The position numbers and the translations under genes are program-made. The notes beneath the pieces were generated by a model. That model made no database searches and was not told the DNA's origin. It saw only the letters and a list, made by a program, of their open reading frames with translations. Below are positions 7,112 through 8,276 of a DNA stretch of 8,276 nt, piece by piece (positions within the stretch are counted from its first letter, which is position 1; every line of letters begins with the position of its first letter). Source of the stretch: Sulfurimonas sp. (GTDB lineage Bacteria > Campylobacterota > Campylobacteria > Campylobacterales > Sulfurimonadaceae); the NCBI GenBank assembly GCA_027047745.1, contig JALTUB010000065.1, forward strand, positions 1-8,276. Direction: 5' to 3'.

Positions 7112-8152
7112 ATGCCACTTATATACTCCACAGAGATTCGGGATGCTTATACACAAGGGCATTCTGAAAATGTGGCATATTATGCAAAACACTTAGCAGC
7201 AGCATTAAAACTTTCACCTAAAGAGTGTGAGGATGTTTACATAGCAGGACTTTTGCATGATGTAGGCAAGATAGGTATCCCTGACAATATTTTACTAAAA
7301 CCAACAAAGCTGGAGTTTAGTGAGTTTAAACTTATACAGATGCATAGTTATATAAGTGGACAAATAATCGAAAAATTAAACAATTTTTCTTATTTGAAGG
7401 ATGCAGTAAAGCATCATCATGAAAATTTTGATGGGAGTGGTTATCCTGATGGACTTAAAGGAAAAGATATTCCACTCTATTCCCGTATCCTTTCAGTTGC
7501 AGATGTCTTTGATGCTTTGACAACGAGTCGAATTTATCGTGCATCTATTGGGTTTAATGAAGCTATAGCGATAATGGATGAAATGCAAGAAAAAAATAAG
7601 TTTGACCCAGAAATTTACAAAGTATTTATGCTTCTGATTAAAAAGCTTGGTATTGTTCAAAAAAATAGGTATAAAAAGATTGAATTTGTTGGACTTGAAG
7701 AGCAAAGAAATAGTTTCTTTTTTGCAGATCACTTAACAAAACTGCTCAACCGTGATGCACTCCTCGGTTTACTCAGAAAAAGCTATGATTATGGATATAA
7801 AGTCTCTTTAGTCGAGAGTAATTTAAAAGAGTTTAAAGATTATAACAAAGCTTTTGGACTCCATAAAGGAGATATTGCTTTAAAAACTATAGCAGATATT
7901 ATCAATGAAGAGTTCTCAGGAATCACAAAAATGAAAAATCCACAACCTAGAGAAGTATTTTGCTTTCGACTACATGCAGACAAATTTGCTATTTTATATA
8001 TTGGGCAAAGAGGCGAGTTTATTAGTTATAAGATGAGCAAAATTCAAGAGAGAATCAAAACAAAGTTGGATATGCCTTTTGAATTTAATTTTATTATACG
8101 AGATAACACTATTTCTAAAAATATAGAACGAGATATTGGGTATCTGTTATGA
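7112..8152 (+). CDS. HD-GYP cyclic-di-GMP phosphodiesterase with degenerate GGDEF domain
   Basis: This predicted cytoplasmic signalling enzyme has 346 residues and no membrane segment or receiver domain. Residues about 5-180 are an HD-GYP domain that should hydrolyse cyclic-di-GMP. It has YTQGHS (His17), LLHDVGKIGIPD (His49, Asp50), His78, HHENFDGSGYPDG (His102, His103, GYP 110-112) and ADVFDALTTSRIYR (Asp131), so the expected metal ligands are present. Residues about 205-330 resemble GGDEF (DHLTKLLNRDALL, EFKDYNKAFGLHKGDIALK), but the signature is RLHADKF (286-292) and the metal-binding Asp pair reads Asn and Lys. It should therefore not make cyclic-di-GMP and may act as a sensor or dimerisation part. 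The start is uncertain: the frame is open back to 7073 and the strong ribosome site better fits an upstream start near 7088. It overlaps the next gene by 4 bp. Confidence 0.88.
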   Translation: MPLIYSTEIRDAYTQGHSENVAYYAKHLAAALKLSPKECEDVYIAGLLHDVGKIGIPDNILLKPTKLEFSEFKLIQMHSYISGQIIEKLNNFSYLKDAVKHHHENFDGSGYPDGLKGKDIPLYSRILSVADVFDALTTSRIYRASIGFNEAIAIMDEMQEKNKFDPEIYKVFMLLIKKLGIVQKNRYKKIEFVGLEEQRNSFFFADHLTKLLNRDALLGLLRKSYDYGYKVSLVESNLKEFKDYNKAFGLHKGDIALKTIADIINEEFSGITKMKNPQPREVFCFRLHADKFAILYIGQRGEFISYKMSKIQERIKTKLDMPFEFNFIIRDNTISKNIERDIGYLL

Positions 8153-8276
8153 TAATAATTGAGCAAATTAAGATAAATAATGAATCTGATATTATTTATG
8201 CGAAAAGAACCTTACAAAATATTTTAAAAAGATTACAATGCTCTCAAAGTAGTTATTTGGTCTTTTGTTCGATGGA
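8149..8276 (+). CDS. Probable RsbT/HATPase-like ATP-binding regulator (partial)
   Basis: Only 42 codons are present before the right window edge. The ATG overlaps the stop of the HD-GYP gene as ATGA, and there is no strong ribosome site of its own, so translation is probably coupled. The visible segment has IKINNESDIIYAKRTLQNIL followed by a short loop and YLVFCSM. This resembles the first strand and helices of RsbT/RsbW-type or SpoIIE-associated HATPase_c proteins (pattern: hydrophobic strand, E-x-DI-x-xAR, helix, then a helix leading into the N box). The N-box and G-box motifs would lie beyond the window, so the family call is tentative. Such proteins act as anti-sigma kinases or partner-switch ATPases. 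The gene itself is likely real. Confidence 0.5.
   Translation, partial: MIIIEQIKINNESDIIYAKRTLQNILKRLQCSQSSYLVFCSM

Noticed and set aside
7493..7732. A 79-codon minus-strand ORF opposite the HD-GYP gene.
   Set aside because: It is antisense to the end of the HD-GYP domain and the linker, with no motif or ribosome site.

Overview
The window looks like chromosomal core DNA from a Campylobacterota (Epsilonproteobacteria) genome, probably a free-living Sulfurimonas-type organism. This rests on AT-rich sequence, close-packed genes, protein similarity recognised by eye, and the gene order fabZ-lpxA-clpX-mreB-mreC-(one gene)-carB. As I recall it, that order is shared with Campylobacter jejuni, and in part with Helicobacter pylori. 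No search was run, so the genus is inference.

Layout. Positions 1-6935 are eight genes, all on the minus strand. In transcription order they are: queH-type epoxyqueuosine reductase with a long C-terminal extension (6935-5826), fabZ (5779-5330), lpxA (5319-4534), clpX (4537-3293), mreB (3280-2243), mreC (2250-1489), a MipA/OmpV-type outer-membrane protein (1492-746), and the first 220 codons of carB (662 to the window edge). From fabZ to the MipA-like gene, gaps are 12 bp or less and three junctions overlap (lpxA/clpX by 4 bp, mreB/mreC by about 8 bp, mreC/MipA by 4 bp), which indicates one operon. A good sigma-70-type promoter in the 83-bp gap before carB suggests carB can also be transcribed alone. 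A weaker -10 candidate lies before fabZ.

Positions 6936-7111 are a divergent AT-rich intergenic region with one likely promoter in each direction. On the plus strand, an HD-GYP phosphodiesterase fused to a degenerate GGDEF domain (7112-8152) overlaps by 4 bp a gene running off the right edge (8149 onward). The visible start of that second gene resembles RsbT-type or SpoIIE-associated histidine-kinase-like ATPases.

How the genes fit together. FabZ and LpxA both use (R)-3-hydroxyacyl-ACP, one for phospholipid acyl chains and the other for lipid A. MreB and MreC set the lateral wall-synthesis machinery, and the MipA-like protein is an outer-membrane barrel whose E. coli relative binds murein enzymes. 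ClpX sits between them as the unfoldase of ClpXP. The minus-strand block is therefore mainly an envelope-building operon flanked by tRNA modification (QueH) and carbamoyl phosphate synthesis (CarB). The plus-strand pair is a signalling module that may link cyclic-di-GMP turnover to an ATPase switch.

Most of the window is ordinary housekeeping sequence. The points most worth a second look are the plus-strand signalling pair and its puzzling start codon, the QueH extension, and the MipA-type gene coupled to mreC. No RNA gene, insertion sequence, CRISPR array or convincing terminator was seen, and no stretch over 300 bases lacks a gene.
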